A stretch of DNA of 64,000 nt from Moraxellaceae bacterium (GTDB taxonomy: Bacteria > Pseudomonadota > Gammaproteobacteria > Pseudomonadales > Moraxellaceae), in the NCBI GenBank assembly GCA_030646295.1, contig JAUSND010000025.1:1-64000 (forward strand), given 5' to 3'. Positions 18,073 to 27,084 of this stretch are shown here, piece by piece; the stretch's first letter is position 1; each line of letters starts with the position of its first letter. A program made the translations under genes and the position numbers. The notes under the pieces are model-generated. The model searched no databases, had not been told where the DNA came from, and was given only the letters and a program-made list of their open reading frames with translations.

Positions 18073-19953
18073 ATGTTTTTTCGCCGCTCACTGCCGTATG
18101 CCCTGTCCGCCCTAGTCCTGCCGTCCCTTGTCCTGTCATCTGTTGCACTTGCCGGACCTGCCGCCAAGATTCCGGGCATGATCGTTCCCGACCGGCAGGT
18201 GCCCGTCTCCGGACTGATCGTCAAGTTCAAGCCCCGCAGCGGCAGCATGACCGCCAGCGCGGTCTCCGACCGGCTCAGCGACCTGTCCAGCCTTGCCGGC
18301 ATCAAGCTGCACGCCAGGCGCACGATGTCGCAGGGCGCCACCGTGCTGGGGCTGTCGCGCGCCGTCACCCCGGACGAGGCACGCAGCATTGCCGAGCGCC
18401 TGCAGGGCTCACCCGAGGTGGAATACGCCTCCCCGGACTACCAGCGCCGCATTGCCACCTCGCCGAACGACCCCCTCTACGCCAACCAGTGGTCCCTGCT
18501 TGCCCCGACCGGCAGCTACAACGGCACCACCACCATTGGCGGCATCAACATGCCGTTTGCCTGGGATATCGTCACCGGCAGCACCAGCACCGTCATTGCC
18601 GTCCTCGACACCGGCATCCTGCCCCATCCCGACATCATCAACCAGCTGCTGCCGGGCCATGACTTCATCAGCGATGTCTTCAATGCCAATGACGGCAATG
18701 GCCGCGATGCAGATCCACTCGACGCCGGCGACTGGCTTACCGCCGACGAGCTGGCTGACGGGGCATGCGGGGGCGGCATCGAGAGCAGCAGTTCCTGGCA
18801 CGGCACCTTCGTTGCCGGCGTGGCCGCCGCCACCGGCAACAACAGCACCGGCATCTCCGGCGTAAACTGGAATACCCGCATCCTCCCGGTCCGCGTACTG
18901 GGCAAGTGTGGTGGCGCCGACTCGGACATCATTGACGGCATGCGCTGGGCCGCCGGCCTCACCGTCAGCGGCGTTGCCGTCAACCCCAACCCGGCCGATG
19001 TCATCAACATGAGCCTGGGCAGCCTGAGCGAGTGCACCGTGGCCTGGCAGGACGCCATTGCCGAGGTTCATGCCGCAGGCGTCACCATTGTTGCCGCATC
19101 GGGCAACGAAGGCGTGGCGCAGGTTGGCTCCCCGGCCTCTTGCACCAATATCATCGCGGTAACTGCCCACACCATTGAGGGTCGCAATACCGACTACGCC
19201 AACGTTGGGCCGGAAATCGCCATCAGCGCGCCGGGCGGCGGCTTTTACAGCACCAGCACCGGTAGCGTCGCCGGCTCGGGACGGGAGATACTGTCCCTGA
19301 GCAACACCGGCACCACCACCGCCATTGCCGATACCTATGCGCCCAGCATCGGCACCAGCCACGCCACACCAATGGTTGCCGGTGTGGCCGCCCTGCTCCG
19401 TGCCCTCGCCCCCACCCTGACACCCGACAACATTCTTGCACTGATCCAGGCCGGTGCCCGTCCACATCCGGCGCAAAGCATCTGCCAGTTGCCCAGCCTG
19501 AGCGGCAAGTGCGGCGCCGGCCTGCTGGATGCCACAACAACCCTTCAGGCCGCACGAGCCCAGATCACCGGCAACTACATGCCGGTGGTGAGTCCGCTGT
19601 CCGTGACCGGCAAACCCAGGATTCCCGTGACGTTCCAGGTGACCGCTACGGATGCCGATGGCGACACCCTGACCTATGCGGCCATCAACGGCAGCCTCCC
19701 TGCGGGCGCATCACTTGACGGCGTGACCGGCATTTTCTACTGGGCCACCCCGACCATTGGTACCCATACCCTCCAGGTCGTTGCCTCCGACAGCCAGGTT
19801 TCCAGCAACCCGCAGAACATCACCATCACCATCGCCCCGCCGCCTGTCGTGCCGCCGGCAAGGATCGCCGAAAGCTCCGGTGGCGGCTCCGGCGATCTGG
19901 GCCTACTGCTGCTTGGCGCAATCGGCCTGATGATGCGCGCCCGGCGCAGGTAA
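18073..19953 (+). CDS. secreted S8 (subtilisin) serine protease with GlyGly-CTERM tail
   Basis: The product has 626 residues. A signal peptide ends near ALAG at about residue 26. An inhibitor-like propeptide ([12 protein letters not shown] to [11 protein letters not shown], about 38-122) follows. The S8 catalytic domain carries the triad Asp in [11 protein letters not shown], His in [13 protein letters not shown] and Ser in [16 protein letters not shown] putative Ig-like domain ([15 protein letters not shown]) comes next. The end is a glycine-serine stretch, a hydrophobic helix [12 protein letters not shown] and RARRR, the GlyGly-CTERM signal that rhombosortase cleaves. AAGGA lies seven bases before the ATG at 18073; the much longer upstream frame is antisense to tkt and not coding. 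Confidence 0.93.
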   Translation: MFFRRSLPYALSALVLPSLVLSSVALAGPAAKIPGMIVPDRQVPVSGLIVKFKPRSGSMTASAVSDRLSDLSSLAGIKLHARRTMSQGATVLGLSRAVTPDEARSIAERLQGSPEVEYASPDYQRRIATSPNDPLYANQWSLLAPTGSYNGTTTIGGINMPFAWDIVTGSTSTVIAVLDTGILPHPDIINQLLPGHDFISDVFNANDGNGRDADPLDAGDWLTADELADGACGGGIESSSSWHGTFVAGVAAATGNNSTGISGVNWNTRILPVRVLGKCGGADSDIIDGMRWAAGLTVSGVAVNPNPADVINMSLGSLSECTVAWQDAIAEVHAAGVTIVAASGNEGVAQVGSPASCTNIIAVTAHTIEGRNTDYANVGPEIAISAPGGGFYSTSTGSVAGSGREILSLSNTGTTTAIADTYAPSIGTSHATPMVAGVAALLRALAPTLTPDNILALIQAGARPHPAQSICQLPSLSGKCGAGLLDATTTLQAARAQITGNYMPVVSPLSVTGKPRIPVTFQVTATDADGDTLTYAAINGSLPAGASLDGVTGIFYWATPTIGTHTLQVVASDSQVSSNPQNITITIAPPPVVPPARIAESSGGGSGDLGLLLLGAIGLMMRARRR

Positions 19954-19971
19954 TCGGCACAATTGCCCACC

Positions 19972-19998
19972 GGGCGGCCGACAGAGGTGCGGCCGCCC
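19972..19998. terminator. GC-rich hairpin after the protease gene
   Basis: A perfect nine-base stem, GGGCGGCCG against CGGCCGCCC, closes on a nine-base loop 18 bases past the protease stop. No T-run follows, so it is a weak terminator or an mRNA 3' end stabiliser. It could also form the start of the metK leader. Confidence 0.5.
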
Positions 19999-20106
19999 TG
20001 ACTTCCCGGTAGTATTCGCCGTTCCCCCCGGTGCGCTTTGACTCCTTCGGCCCCCGGGCAACCCGCTGCGCCCTTATGACAGGGCCACCCAAAGGAGACA
20101 TTCGCC

Positions 20107-21336
20107 ATGTCTGAGTATTCCGTTTTTACCTCTGAATCCGTATCCGAAGGCCACCCGGACAAAATGGCCGACCAGATCTCGGACGCCATTCTTGATGCCA
20201 TCATTGCCCAGGACCAGTACGCCCGTGTCGCCTGTGAAACGCTGGTGAAGACCGGTGTCGCCATTGTTGCCGGCGAAATCACCACCACCGCCACCATCGA
20301 TTTCGAAAAAATCATTCGCAATGTGATCCTGGATATCGGCTATGACTCGTCCGACGTCTGCTTCGACGGCAAGACCTGCGGTGTGCTCAACCTTATCGGC
20401 CAGCAGTCGCCCGACATCAACCAGGGCGTGGATCGCGCCAAACCGGAAGACCAGGGCGCCGGTGACCAGGGCCTGATGTTCGGCTACGCCACCAGCGAAA
20501 CCGACTCCCTGATGCCCGCCCCGATCCTGTACTCGCACCGTCTGGTCGAACGTCAGGCTGAAGCGCGCAAGACCGGCGTACTGCCGTGGCTGCGCCCGGA
20601 TGCCAAGTCGCAGGTCACGTTCCGCTACGAGAACGGCAAACCGGTCGCTGTGGATGCCGTGGTGCTGTCCACCCAGCACGACACCGATGTCAGCAATGCC
20701 GACATCGAAGCCGGCGTGATGGAAGAGATCATCAGGAAGGTGCTGCCGGCCGAATGGCTGACGAAGGACACCAAGTACTTCATCAACCCGACCGGCCGCT
20801 TTGAAATCGGCGGCCCCATGGGCGACTGCGGCCTGACCGGACGCAAGATCATCGTCGACAGCTACGGCGGCATGGCCCGTCACGGCGGCGGTGCCTTCTC
20901 CGGCAAGGACCCGTCGAAGGTGGACCGTTCGGCTGCCTATGCCGGCCGCTATGTGGCCAAGAACATCGTGGCCGCCGGCCTCGCCGAGCGCTGCGAAATC
21001 CAGGTGTCCTACGCCATTGGCGTGGCCCAGCCCACCTCGATCTCGGTCAACACCTTCGGCACCGGCAAGGTCAGCGATGAAAAGCTCATCGAGCTCATCC
21101 GCGACACCTTCGAGCTGCGCCCCTACGGCCTGGTGAAGCAGCTCGACCTGCTGCACCCGATCTACCGGCCGACCGCCAGCTACGGCCACTTCGGCCGCAC
21201 CCCGCATGAGCTTGAATACGCTTATGAAGTGCGCGAAGGCGGCAAGATCCTGCAGAAGACGCACAAGGCCACTGCCTTTACGTGGGAACGCACCGACAAG
21301 GCTGAAGAGCTGCGCCAGAAAGCCGGGCTGAAGTAA
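20107..21336 (+). CDS. metK: S-adenosylmethionine synthetase
   Basis: The product has 409 residues, about 25 longer than E. coli MetK. It makes S-adenosylmethionine from methionine and ATP. Visible family motifs are [12 protein letters not shown] (ATP and magnesium), the methionine loop [29 protein letters not shown], and the phosphate loop [17 protein letters not shown]. The extra length lies near the C-terminus, around [24 protein letters not shown] precedes the ATG. Its last 186 bases recur, slightly diverged, at 25937-26122, which shows that this gene end was an anchor for a recombination event. With ahcY and metF it forms the methyl cycle of this window. Confidence 0.97.
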   Translation: MSEYSVFTSESVSEGHPDKMADQISDAILDAIIAQDQYARVACETLVKTGVAIVAGEITTTATIDFEKIIRNVILDIGYDSSDVCFDGKTCGVLNLIGQQSPDINQGVDRAKPEDQGAGDQGLMFGYATSETDSLMPAPILYSHRLVERQAEARKTGVLPWLRPDAKSQVTFRYENGKPVAVDAVVLSTQHDTDVSNADIEAGVMEEIIRKVLPAEWLTKDTKYFINPTGRFEIGGPMGDCGLTGRKIIVDSYGGMARHGGGAFSGKDPSKVDRSAAYAGRYVAKNIVAAGLAERCEIQVSYAIGVAQPTSISVNTFGTGKVSDEKLIELIRDTFELRPYGLVKQLDLLHPIYRPTASYGHFGRTPHELEYAYEVREGGKILQKTHKATAFTWERTDKAEELRQKAGLK

Positions 21337-21354
21337 GTAATCCTTTACTTCACC

Positions 21355-21391
21355 CATGAAAAAGCCCGGCCATGTGCCGGGCTTTTTCATG
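21355..21391. terminator. terminator after metK
   Basis: GCCCGGC and GCCGGGC pair across catgt, flanked by catgaaaaa and tttttcatg. It differs in sequence from the terminator behind the truncated metK copy at 26134-26169, so the two metK ends have distinct downstream neighbours. Confidence 0.9.
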
Positions 21392-21486
21392 TATTGCCGC
21401 ATAACCATATGGCCGCAAACAAGGAATTACGCTTCTCCAACAACAGCTACGCTATTCTGCGCAGGAATTGTCAGGAACGACACCAT

Positions 21487-22164
21487 ATGCACATATTACT
21501 TGTCGAAGATCATGCTGACCTGGCCGCCAATCTGGGGGAATTTCTGGAGGAGCGCGGCGAAACGGTGGATTATGCAGCTGACGGGCTGACTGGACTGCAT
21601 CTGGCCTCCTCGCATCGCTACGATGTTGTTGTACTTGATATCGGCTTACCCGCACTGGATGGAGTAAGCCTCTGCCGCCGCCTGCGTACCGAAGGTACCC
21701 AACCAGTCCCCATCATCATGCTAACTGCGCGCGATACAGAAAACGACAAGCTGAAGGGTTTTGCCTCCGGCGCTGATGATTACCTCACCAAACCCTTTTC
21801 CCTGCCCGAACTGCATGCTCGGCTGCAAGCCTTGGCCCGCAGGGCCACAGGCTACGCCCATACGCTGCAAGTCGCCGATCTCGTGTTCGACACACGAACG
21901 CTGGTGATCCGGCGAGGGAGCCGCCGCCTCAGCCTGCGACCAGTGGAAGTGCGCCTGCTGGAAATCCTGATGAGGGCATCACCAGCCCTCGTACACCGGC
22001 AAGAAGTCGTGAGACAACTCTGGGGCGACACCCCGCCAGGCAGCGATGCTGCTCTTCGCGGTCACATTCACGCCCTGCGAAGTGCCATAGATAACGACGG
22101 CGAAACTGCATTGCTGCACACCATGCATGGTGTTGGCTATCGCATGGGGCATGACGATGCTTAG
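21487..22164 (+). CDS. OmpR-family response regulator of the eptA cassette (PmrA-like)
   Basis: The product has 225 residues. The receiver domain has the acidic pocket LLVEDH, the phospho-acceptor Asp in VVVLDIGLPALDG, and the Lys in DDYLTKPFSLPELH. The C-terminal winged-helix domain has LSLRPVEVRLLEILM and ends in LLHTMHGVGYRMG. The frame is open from 21394, but MHILLVEDH at 21487 is the family start. It overlaps the kinase gene by 14 bases. The setting upstream of a lipid A phosphoethanolamine transferase suggests a PmrA-type regulator answering to metal or cationic peptide signals; I see no clear PmrA box upstream. Confidence 0.9.
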   Translation: MHILLVEDHADLAANLGEFLEERGETVDYAADGLTGLHLASSHRYDVVVLDIGLPALDGVSLCRRLRTEGTQPVPIIMLTARDTENDKLKGFASGADDYLTKPFSLPELHARLQALARRATGYAHTLQVADLVFDTRTLVIRRGSRRLSLRPVEVRLLEILMRASPALVHRQEVVRQLWGDTPPGSDAALRGHIHALRSAIDNDGETALLHTMHGVGYRMGHDDA

Positions 22165-23434
22165 GACCGGCTTGCGCACACGCTTCATTGTTGCTCATGT
22201 CGTCATCGTCATCGTGCTGAACGTCACGTTCGGACTGACCATCAACTGGTTGATTGAATCCTATGAGCACGACCTGCTCTACAAACAGGTCCGTACCGGG
22301 CTGGACCAGTTTGCAGATGCATGGGCCGTGGACAAGAGCAGGCAGCCTCCGGATATTGCAGGCACACAAGTCCTTATCATTCCGCCGGAAAAACTCGCAA
22401 CACTTAACGGCGGCCTGCTGAGCCTGTCGGCAGGCATGCACGACGGTGTAATCATAAACGGCAACGAATACTTTGTCGGACGACGCGATGTCGACAACAC
22501 CCGCATCTACCTTCTGCTGGATGCCGAACCCATAGAGATCATGGAGAAGCGTATGCAGCACTACGCTATTATCGGCATGTTGGCAGCCATTCTCATTGCC
22601 ACCCTGGTCGCACTATGGCTGTCGGGCCAGGTACTCAAGCCACTGACCTCACTATCGCAATGGATACGCTCACTTCATCCCGACCGACCACACCAGCCCT
22701 TTGACAACCGCTACGACGATAGCGCCATTGATGGCATGGCATCGACCATTGAGGCCTATGCCGAACGCATTCATCGCTTTATTGACCGTGAAAAATCCTT
22801 CACAGAGGATGTCAGCCATGAACTCCGCACCCCCCTTGCCGTTGCCCGCAGCACGGTCACATTGCTGCTGGACGATCCGTCACTAACCGCCAACACGCGT
22901 CAACGTATCGAGCGCATGAATCGTGCCGTACGCCAGATGCAGGAACTGATAGAAGCCGTTCTCTTCCTGGCCCGCGAAGATGGTGGCGGCAGCAACACCC
23001 CCATCTATCTCCACGAGCTATTGAGGGAGGTTATCGAATCAAGGGCAGATTTTGCCGCCACTGCAAAGGCATCTATCATCGCAAGTGAAATGAAGGAGCA
23101 GCAGATACATGCACATCCGGGCGTGATCATGTCCATCATTGGCAACCTCCTAGACAATGCCATTCGTCACGGTGGTGCCGGCACCATTACCGTCTCACTG
23201 GAACAAGGACGCCTGTCAATCTGCGATGAAGGCCCTGGCATCCCGGCCGAACAGGTGCCTCTATTGATGGACAGAGGCTCCCGCGGGGCTGGCAGCAAGG
23301 GAAACGGACTAGGCCTGCACATTGTGCAAAGCCTGTGTGAGCGAGAGGGCTGGACAATGACCATCTCACGCGGATCCCAAGGCGGGACATGCATTTCACT
23401 TTGCTTTCCGGCAACAAATCTTACGGCTCTCTAA
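22151..23434 (+). CDS. sensor histidine kinase of the eptA cassette (PmrB-like)
   Basis: The product has 427 residues. One membrane helix (RFIVAHVVIVIVLNVTFGLT) begins the protein, a periplasmic sensor of about 115 residues follows, and a second helix lies near YAIIGMLAAILIATLVALWL. The phospho-acceptor His is in FTEDVSHELRTPLAVARS. The ATPase domain shows IGNLLDNAIRHGG, DEGPGIPAE and GNGLGLHIVQSL. The start overlaps the regulator gene; ATGs at 22151 and 22157 are both usable. It should phosphorylate the upstream regulator and control the eptA cassette. The signal is unknown. Confidence 0.9.
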   Translation: MTMLRTGLRTRFIVAHVVIVIVLNVTFGLTINWLIESYEHDLLYKQVRTGLDQFADAWAVDKSRQPPDIAGTQVLIIPPEKLATLNGGLLSLSAGMHDGVIINGNEYFVGRRDVDNTRIYLLLDAEPIEIMEKRMQHYAIIGMLAAILIATLVALWLSGQVLKPLTSLSQWIRSLHPDRPHQPFDNRYDDSAIDGMASTIEAYAERIHRFIDREKSFTEDVSHELRTPLAVARSTVTLLLDDPSLTANTRQRIERMNRAVRQMQELIEAVLFLAREDGGGSNTPIYLHELLREVIESRADFAATAKASIIASEMKEQQIHAHPGVIMSIIGNLLDNAIRHGGAGTITVSLEQGRLSICDEGPGIPAEQVPLLMDRGSRGAGSKGNGLGLHIVQSLCEREGWTMTISRGSQGGTCISLCFPATNLTAL

Positions 23435-23527
23435 CATCCTTCAAACGCCCCGGAAACGCACTCGCCTCTACGCTCCCCTCCACTGTGCCAGCCTCGCCCC
23501 GGGGCTTTTCCGGCACCCGGAGCGATC

Positions 23528-24235
23528 ATGCAAGAGCAAATCGGTGCCATCCTGTTCCGGTGGCGCAATATCCTGTTTCCCGTCATCTTTACCCTGCTTC
23601 TCGCCTTCGCACCTCCCTCCGGACCCCACGCCACCGAGACAAAAAACCTGCTCTTCTGGTGTGGTTTGACACTGGCCGCTTGCGGAGCCGGCATTCGCCT
23701 TCTGGTCGCCAGTACACATTACGTAAAGCGCGCTGGCAGGAATGGCAGCGTTCATGCCGATGAGCTGTTTGTCGGCGGCCCTTTTGCAGTGACACGGAAT
23801 CCGCTTTATGTCGGCAATGTGCTGATTGCGACAGGTTTTCTGGTCCTGCTGGGCAACTTGTCCGCGCTGGCAGTTGGCGTTCCAGTCACCATCCTGGCCT
23901 ACCAGAGCATCATTTCGACAGAGGAGCGTTACCTGCGCATCCGGTTCGGGCAACAGTACGAAAACTACATTCGTACAGTGCCCCGCTGGCTGCCTGACTT
24001 GACTCGCTGGCAAGCCTCTTTTCTGAATGCCGGATTCTGCTGGCGCCGCGCCATTGCCATGGACTATTCCACGACTGGCGCCGTTATTGCCGGCATCACG
24101 ATCATGGCCATCCGCGGCGACATCACCTCAGGGACACATGTACCCACAACACTCTGGACAATGCTGGCCGGCACTGTAGTGGCCATTGTGTTTGTCAGGC
24201 ACCTCAAAAAATCAGGGCGGCTGCTAACACAATGA
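23528..24235 (+). CDS. membrane methyltransferase of the isoprenylcysteine carboxyl methyltransferase (ICMT) family
   Basis: The product has 235 residues with about five membrane helices. The SAM-binding core of the ICMT/PEMT group is present: GGPFAVTRNPLYVGNVLIA near residue 85 and EERYLRIRFGQQYENYIR near 137, ending in VPRWLP. The extra C-terminal part has two further helices. Bacterial members methylate membrane lipids or small molecules; the substrate here is unknown. It sits between the two-component system and the phosphoethanolamine transferase, overlapping the latter by four bases (ATGA), so a role in lipid or lipid A alteration is a reasonable inference. Confidence 0.82.
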   Translation: MQEQIGAILFRWRNILFPVIFTLLLAFAPPSGPHATETKNLLFWCGLTLAACGAGIRLLVASTHYVKRAGRNGSVHADELFVGGPFAVTRNPLYVGNVLIATGFLVLLGNLSALAVGVPVTILAYQSIISTEERYLRIRFGQQYENYIRTVPRWLPDLTRWQASFLNAGFCWRRAIAMDYSTTGAVIAGITIMAIRGDITSGTHVPTTLWTMLAGTVVAIVFVRHLKKSGRLLTQ

Positions 24236-25914
24236 GTCAAGCCGCCACACAACCGTACTCGCCGATGTCATGGCAGTACCTTCGCCCAAGGCCGGAGATG
24301 CTGGCACTCATAGCCAGCATCTACTTCGCCCTGCTATGCAACACATCGTTCTGGACAGCCATCAGCATTGGGGCTCCAGCAACGAAGGGGCAGGCGGCCA
24401 TCTACTACACCTGCCTTTTTTCTCTCCTGACATCACTGCAATTCATCCTGCTGACGCTTCTGGTCAACCGCTGGACAGCCAAACCTGCTCTTTTCATCCT
24501 CATCATCGTCACAGTGGCCGCTACCTACTTCATGGACAAATACGGGATCTACTTTGATCCCGACATGGTACGCAATGCACTCAATACGGACTGGCGCGAA
24601 ACGCGGGAGCTATTGTCGATGGACATGCTGCCATATTTTTTCCTGCATGCCTCTCCGCCCATGGCATACATCTTTATCATCAATATTCGGACAGAGCCGC
24701 TGCGAAAATCCTGGTGGATACGGCCTGGTGCAATCGCACTCGCCATTGTTGTTGCCTCGATCTCTCTAGCGCCCATCTCACAGAGTCTGGTACCCCAGAT
24801 ACGAGAGAACAAAGGGCTTCGTCACCTCATCACACCCGGCAACTATCTGATATCACTTTTCCGGGTCGCGACGCATCACTCTCACCTGGCCAGGGAGACA
24901 CGAAAACCAGTTGCAGAAGATGCCAAAATATCGACCGGCAGCGACATGAAGCCTCTGCTCTTGGTGATTGTTGTCGGCGAGACCGTGCGGGCAGACCACT
25001 GGGGACTGAATGGATATGCGCGACAAACCACGCCGCGCCTTGCAACCATGAATGTTATCAATTTCCGTAATGCCACGGCTTGCGGAACCAACACTGAAGT
25101 TAGCGTGCCCTGCATGTTTTCTGTTTATGGCAGACGGCACTATGATGAAGACAGAATCAGAAACAGCGATTCATTGCTGCACATTCTTGACCGGACAGGA
25201 ATTCATGTGCAGTGGCGTGACAACCAGTCCGGCTGCAAAGGCGTCTGTGCTGGCTTGGCGACCGTTTCCACAGCTTCACTGCAGAACTCACCACTCTGTA
25301 ATACTGACGGATGTCTTGATATGGCACTACTTGATGGTCTTGCCAACGACATTGGCCGCACTTCTGGCAACCAAGTCATTATCATGCACCAAATGGGAAA
25401 TCACGGACCATCATATTATTTACGCTACCCTGAATCCTTTCGCCGGTTTGCACCAGACTGCCAAACCAGCAACCTAGGTTCTTGCACTACCGCACAGATC
25501 GTCAACTCCTATGACAATGCCATCCTCTACACGGATGAGTTTCTGGCAAGCACAATATCCCTGCTCCGCAAGTTTTCCGGCACGCATCGTGTCGCCATGA
25601 TCTACGCATCGGACCATGGCGAGTCGCTGGGAGAGCATGGGCTGTACCTGCACAGCATCCCGTACTCGATGGCGCCAGCCTCACAGACACACATACCGAT
25701 AGTTTTGTGGATGGCTGACAGTCGCGACTTCGGCATTGATGAACCCTGCATGCGCCAAGGCGCCAATCGTCAGGTGTCACACGACAACCTGTTTCACACC
25801 ATCTTGGGACTGTCCGGGATTACAACCAGCGCCTACGATGTAGAAATGGATCTTTCAGGGAGTTGCAGCCACCTCAGACCCCCATCGCCGACAGCTTCTG
25901 CAGGGCATCGGTAA
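24232..25914 (+). CDS. eptA: lipid A phosphoethanolamine transferase (EptA/MCR family)
   Basis: The product has 560 residues. Five N-terminal membrane helices (about 25-210) precede a periplasmic alkaline-phosphatase-like domain. Zinc and catalytic parts are visible: Glu in [14 protein letters not shown], the phospho-acceptor Thr in [14 protein letters not shown], His in [11 protein letters not shown], and Asp-His in [13 protein letters not shown]. Cysteines in pairs fit the disulphide pattern. The enzyme adds phosphoethanolamine to lipid A and lowers polymyxin binding; that outcome is known for the family. The last 13 or so residues are read from a duplicated DUF4404 gene fragment on the other strand. 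Base composition looks lower in GC than in neighbouring genes. Confidence 0.92.
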   Translation: MSQAATQPYSPMSWQYLRPRPEMLALIASIYFALLCNTSFWTAISIGAPATKGQAAIYYTCLFSLLTSLQFILLTLLVNRWTAKPALFILIIVTVAATYFMDKYGIYFDPDMVRNALNTDWRETRELLSMDMLPYFFLHASPPMAYIFIINIRTEPLRKSWWIRPGAIALAIVVASISLAPISQSLVPQIRENKGLRHLITPGNYLISLFRVATHHSHLARETRKPVAEDAKISTGSDMKPLLLVIVVGETVRADHWGLNGYARQTTPRLATMNVINFRNATACGTNTEVSVPCMFSVYGRRHYDEDRIRNSDSLLHILDRTGIHVQWRDNQSGCKGVCAGLATVSTASLQNSPLCNTDGCLDMALLDGLANDIGRTSGNQVIIMHQMGNHGPSYYLRYPESFRRFAPDCQTSNLGSCTTAQIVNSYDNAILYTDEFLASTISLLRKFSGTHRVAMIYASDHGESLGEHGLYLHSIPYSMAPASQTHIPIVLWMADSRDFGIDEPCMRQGANRQVSHDNLFHTILGLSGITTSAYDVEMDLSGSCSHLRPPSPTASAGHR

Positions 25915-25938
25915 TCACAGACGTCAGCAGTGGATGCT
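25873..25938 (-). pseudogene. truncated copy of the DUF4404 gene 3' end
   Basis: These 66 bases match 26635-26700, the end of the intact DUF4404 gene, with five mismatches by eye. They encode [20 protein letters not shown] and a stop on the minus strand. The copy overlaps the eptA 3' end and joins the truncated metK copy at TGCT (25935-25938), four bases found in both parents. It is a recombination scar, not a gene. Confidence 0.85.
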
Positions 25939-26122
25939 GCACCCGATCTACCGGCCCACCGCCAGCTACGGCCACTTCGGCCGCACCCCGCATGAGCTGG
26001 AATACGCTTATGAAGTGCGCGAAGGCGGCAAGGTCCTGCAGAAGACGCACAAGGCCACTGCCTTTACGTGGGAACGCACCGACAAGGCCGAAGCGCTGCG
26101 CCAGAAAGCCGGCCTGAAGTAA
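25935..26122 (+). pseudogene. truncated copy of the metK 3' end
   Basis: Bases 25937-26122 match the last 186 bases of metK (21151-21336) with six mismatches by eye, four of them silent. The protein copy ends [10 protein letters not shown] where metK has [10 protein letters not shown]. An ATG at 25934 opens a 62-residue frame, but the ATP and methionine sites are missing, so no function is expected. The mostly silent differences mean the two copies diverged while under selection, as in two related strains, before being joined. A terminator follows. Confidence 0.9.
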
Positions 26123-26133
26123 GCGGCACGGCA

Positions 26134-26169
26134 ATAAAAAAAGCCCGGTGATTACCGGGCTTTTTTTAT
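26134..26169. terminator. terminator after the truncated metK copy
   Basis: AGCCCGGT and ACCGGGCT pair around gatt, flanked by ataaaaaa and ttttttat. In a chromosome without the cassette this would be the terminator of intact metK. Confidence 0.9.
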
Positions 26170-26210
26170 GACAGACTTGCCGTCCACCTGCCAGCAACCA
26201 AGGACAAATC

Positions 26211-26615
26211 ATGACCCGACACACACAGAGCATGTCCAACATGAACCTGATCTGGATGGGGCTGCTGACAGGCGTATTTTTTATCGCTGCCGCCATGTAC
26301 CTGCTCCCTTATGACAGCTCGGGCGCCTTTCCCGGCGGCCAGCTCTGGTGGCTGGCAATCATCCTGCCTGTCGCGCCCACCCTGATCCTGCGCCAGCGCA
26401 TGCGTGCAAAAGAGCGGGAATGGCAAGGCAACAACGAGAAGGAACAGGAACTGCGCACGGCCTACATGCTGTGCTGGTCGGTGGCAGACATGGCCGTGAT
26501 GCTGGGTGCTCCCCTTGGCATGATCAGCGGGCACAAGGAATTGATCATTGGCGGCCTGCTGGTATCGGTCGGCCTGTTGCTGCTGTGCCGGCCGGATGCC
26601 AGCAGGCACATTTGA
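26211..26615 (+). CDS. uncharacterised small membrane protein
   Basis: The product has 134 residues. I recognise no family. Four hydrophobic segments are visible: WMGLLTGVFFIAAAMYLL, LWWLAIILPVAPTLIL, a shorter one around AYMLCWSVADMAVMLGA, and LIIGGLLVSVGLLLL. A charged loop (RQRMRAKEREWQGNNEKEQE) lies between the second and third. AAGGA precedes the ATG by seven bases. It is convergent with the DUF4404 gene, 20 bases apart. In the ancestral order it probably followed metK directly. Confidence 0.78.
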   Translation: MTRHTQSMSNMNLIWMGLLTGVFFIAAAMYLLPYDSSGAFPGGQLWWLAIILPVAPTLILRQRMRAKEREWQGNNEKEQELRTAYMLCWSVADMAVMLGAPLGMISGHKELIIGGLLVSVGLLLLCRPDASRHI

Positions 26616-26635
26616 GCCAACCCGGACAAGCCGGC

Positions 26636-26896
26636 TCAGATTCCCATGGCCGACAGCTTCTGCAGGGCATCGGTAATCACGGACGTCAGCAGGGGATGCT
26701 CCACGGCCATACGGGCCTCCCAGTCGCGCAACTGGGCTTCCAGCGCCTCGGCATCCGGTGGCAACTGGGCCTGCAGACGCTCTTCCAGAGCCTCCAGCTC
26801 CGTGTGCAGTGCCTGCTGCTGACCGGCATCCAGATGATGGTGCTGGAGCGAGGACTTGAGGGCGGCAATCTTCTGTTCGGTCAGTTCACGGGACAT
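26636..26896 (-). CDS. DUF4404 family protein
   Basis: The product has 86 residues, soluble and mostly helical, starting MSRELTEQKIAALKSSLQ and ending [16 protein letters not shown], which is how DUF4404 proteins end. The first two thirds look like a coiled coil (HTELEALEERLQAQL). An in-frame GTG lies at 26902; the ATG at 26896 is better placed, eight bases after GGAG. Its 3' end is duplicated at 25873-25938. Function unknown. Confidence 0.8.
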   Translation of the reverse strand: MSRELTEQKIAALKSSLQHHHLDAGQQQALHTELEALEERLQAQLPPDAEALEAQLRDWEARMAVEHPLLTSVITDALQKLSAMGI

Positions 26897-27084
26897 TTCC
26901 ACAACTCCACAACGGGGACATACGCCCAGTGTAACCCCTAATGAGGGCGAGGGTAGCTGACAGGCATCAAACGCCAGCGCATGAAAATTTTTCCGCCGGC
27001 AAGTCGCGGGGTTTATCGTATCCTGATGTGATCAAGGCCCTCCTGCACTGACCGGGCTGACAACACACGGAAAGGACATCAGTC

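Noticed and set aside
19954-20106. SAM riboswitch in the metK leader
   Set aside because: Only a simple GC-rich hairpin is seen; none of the conserved SAM aptamer cores could be traced.
21392-21486. PmrA-box direct repeat upstream of the cassette regulator
   Set aside because: No pair of CTTAA-like repeats with five-base spacing was found by eye.
25934-26122. 62-codon frame starting with ATG
   Set aside because: It is the metK 3' end copy; it lacks every catalytic part of MetK, so it is listed as a pseudogene fragment and not as a gene.
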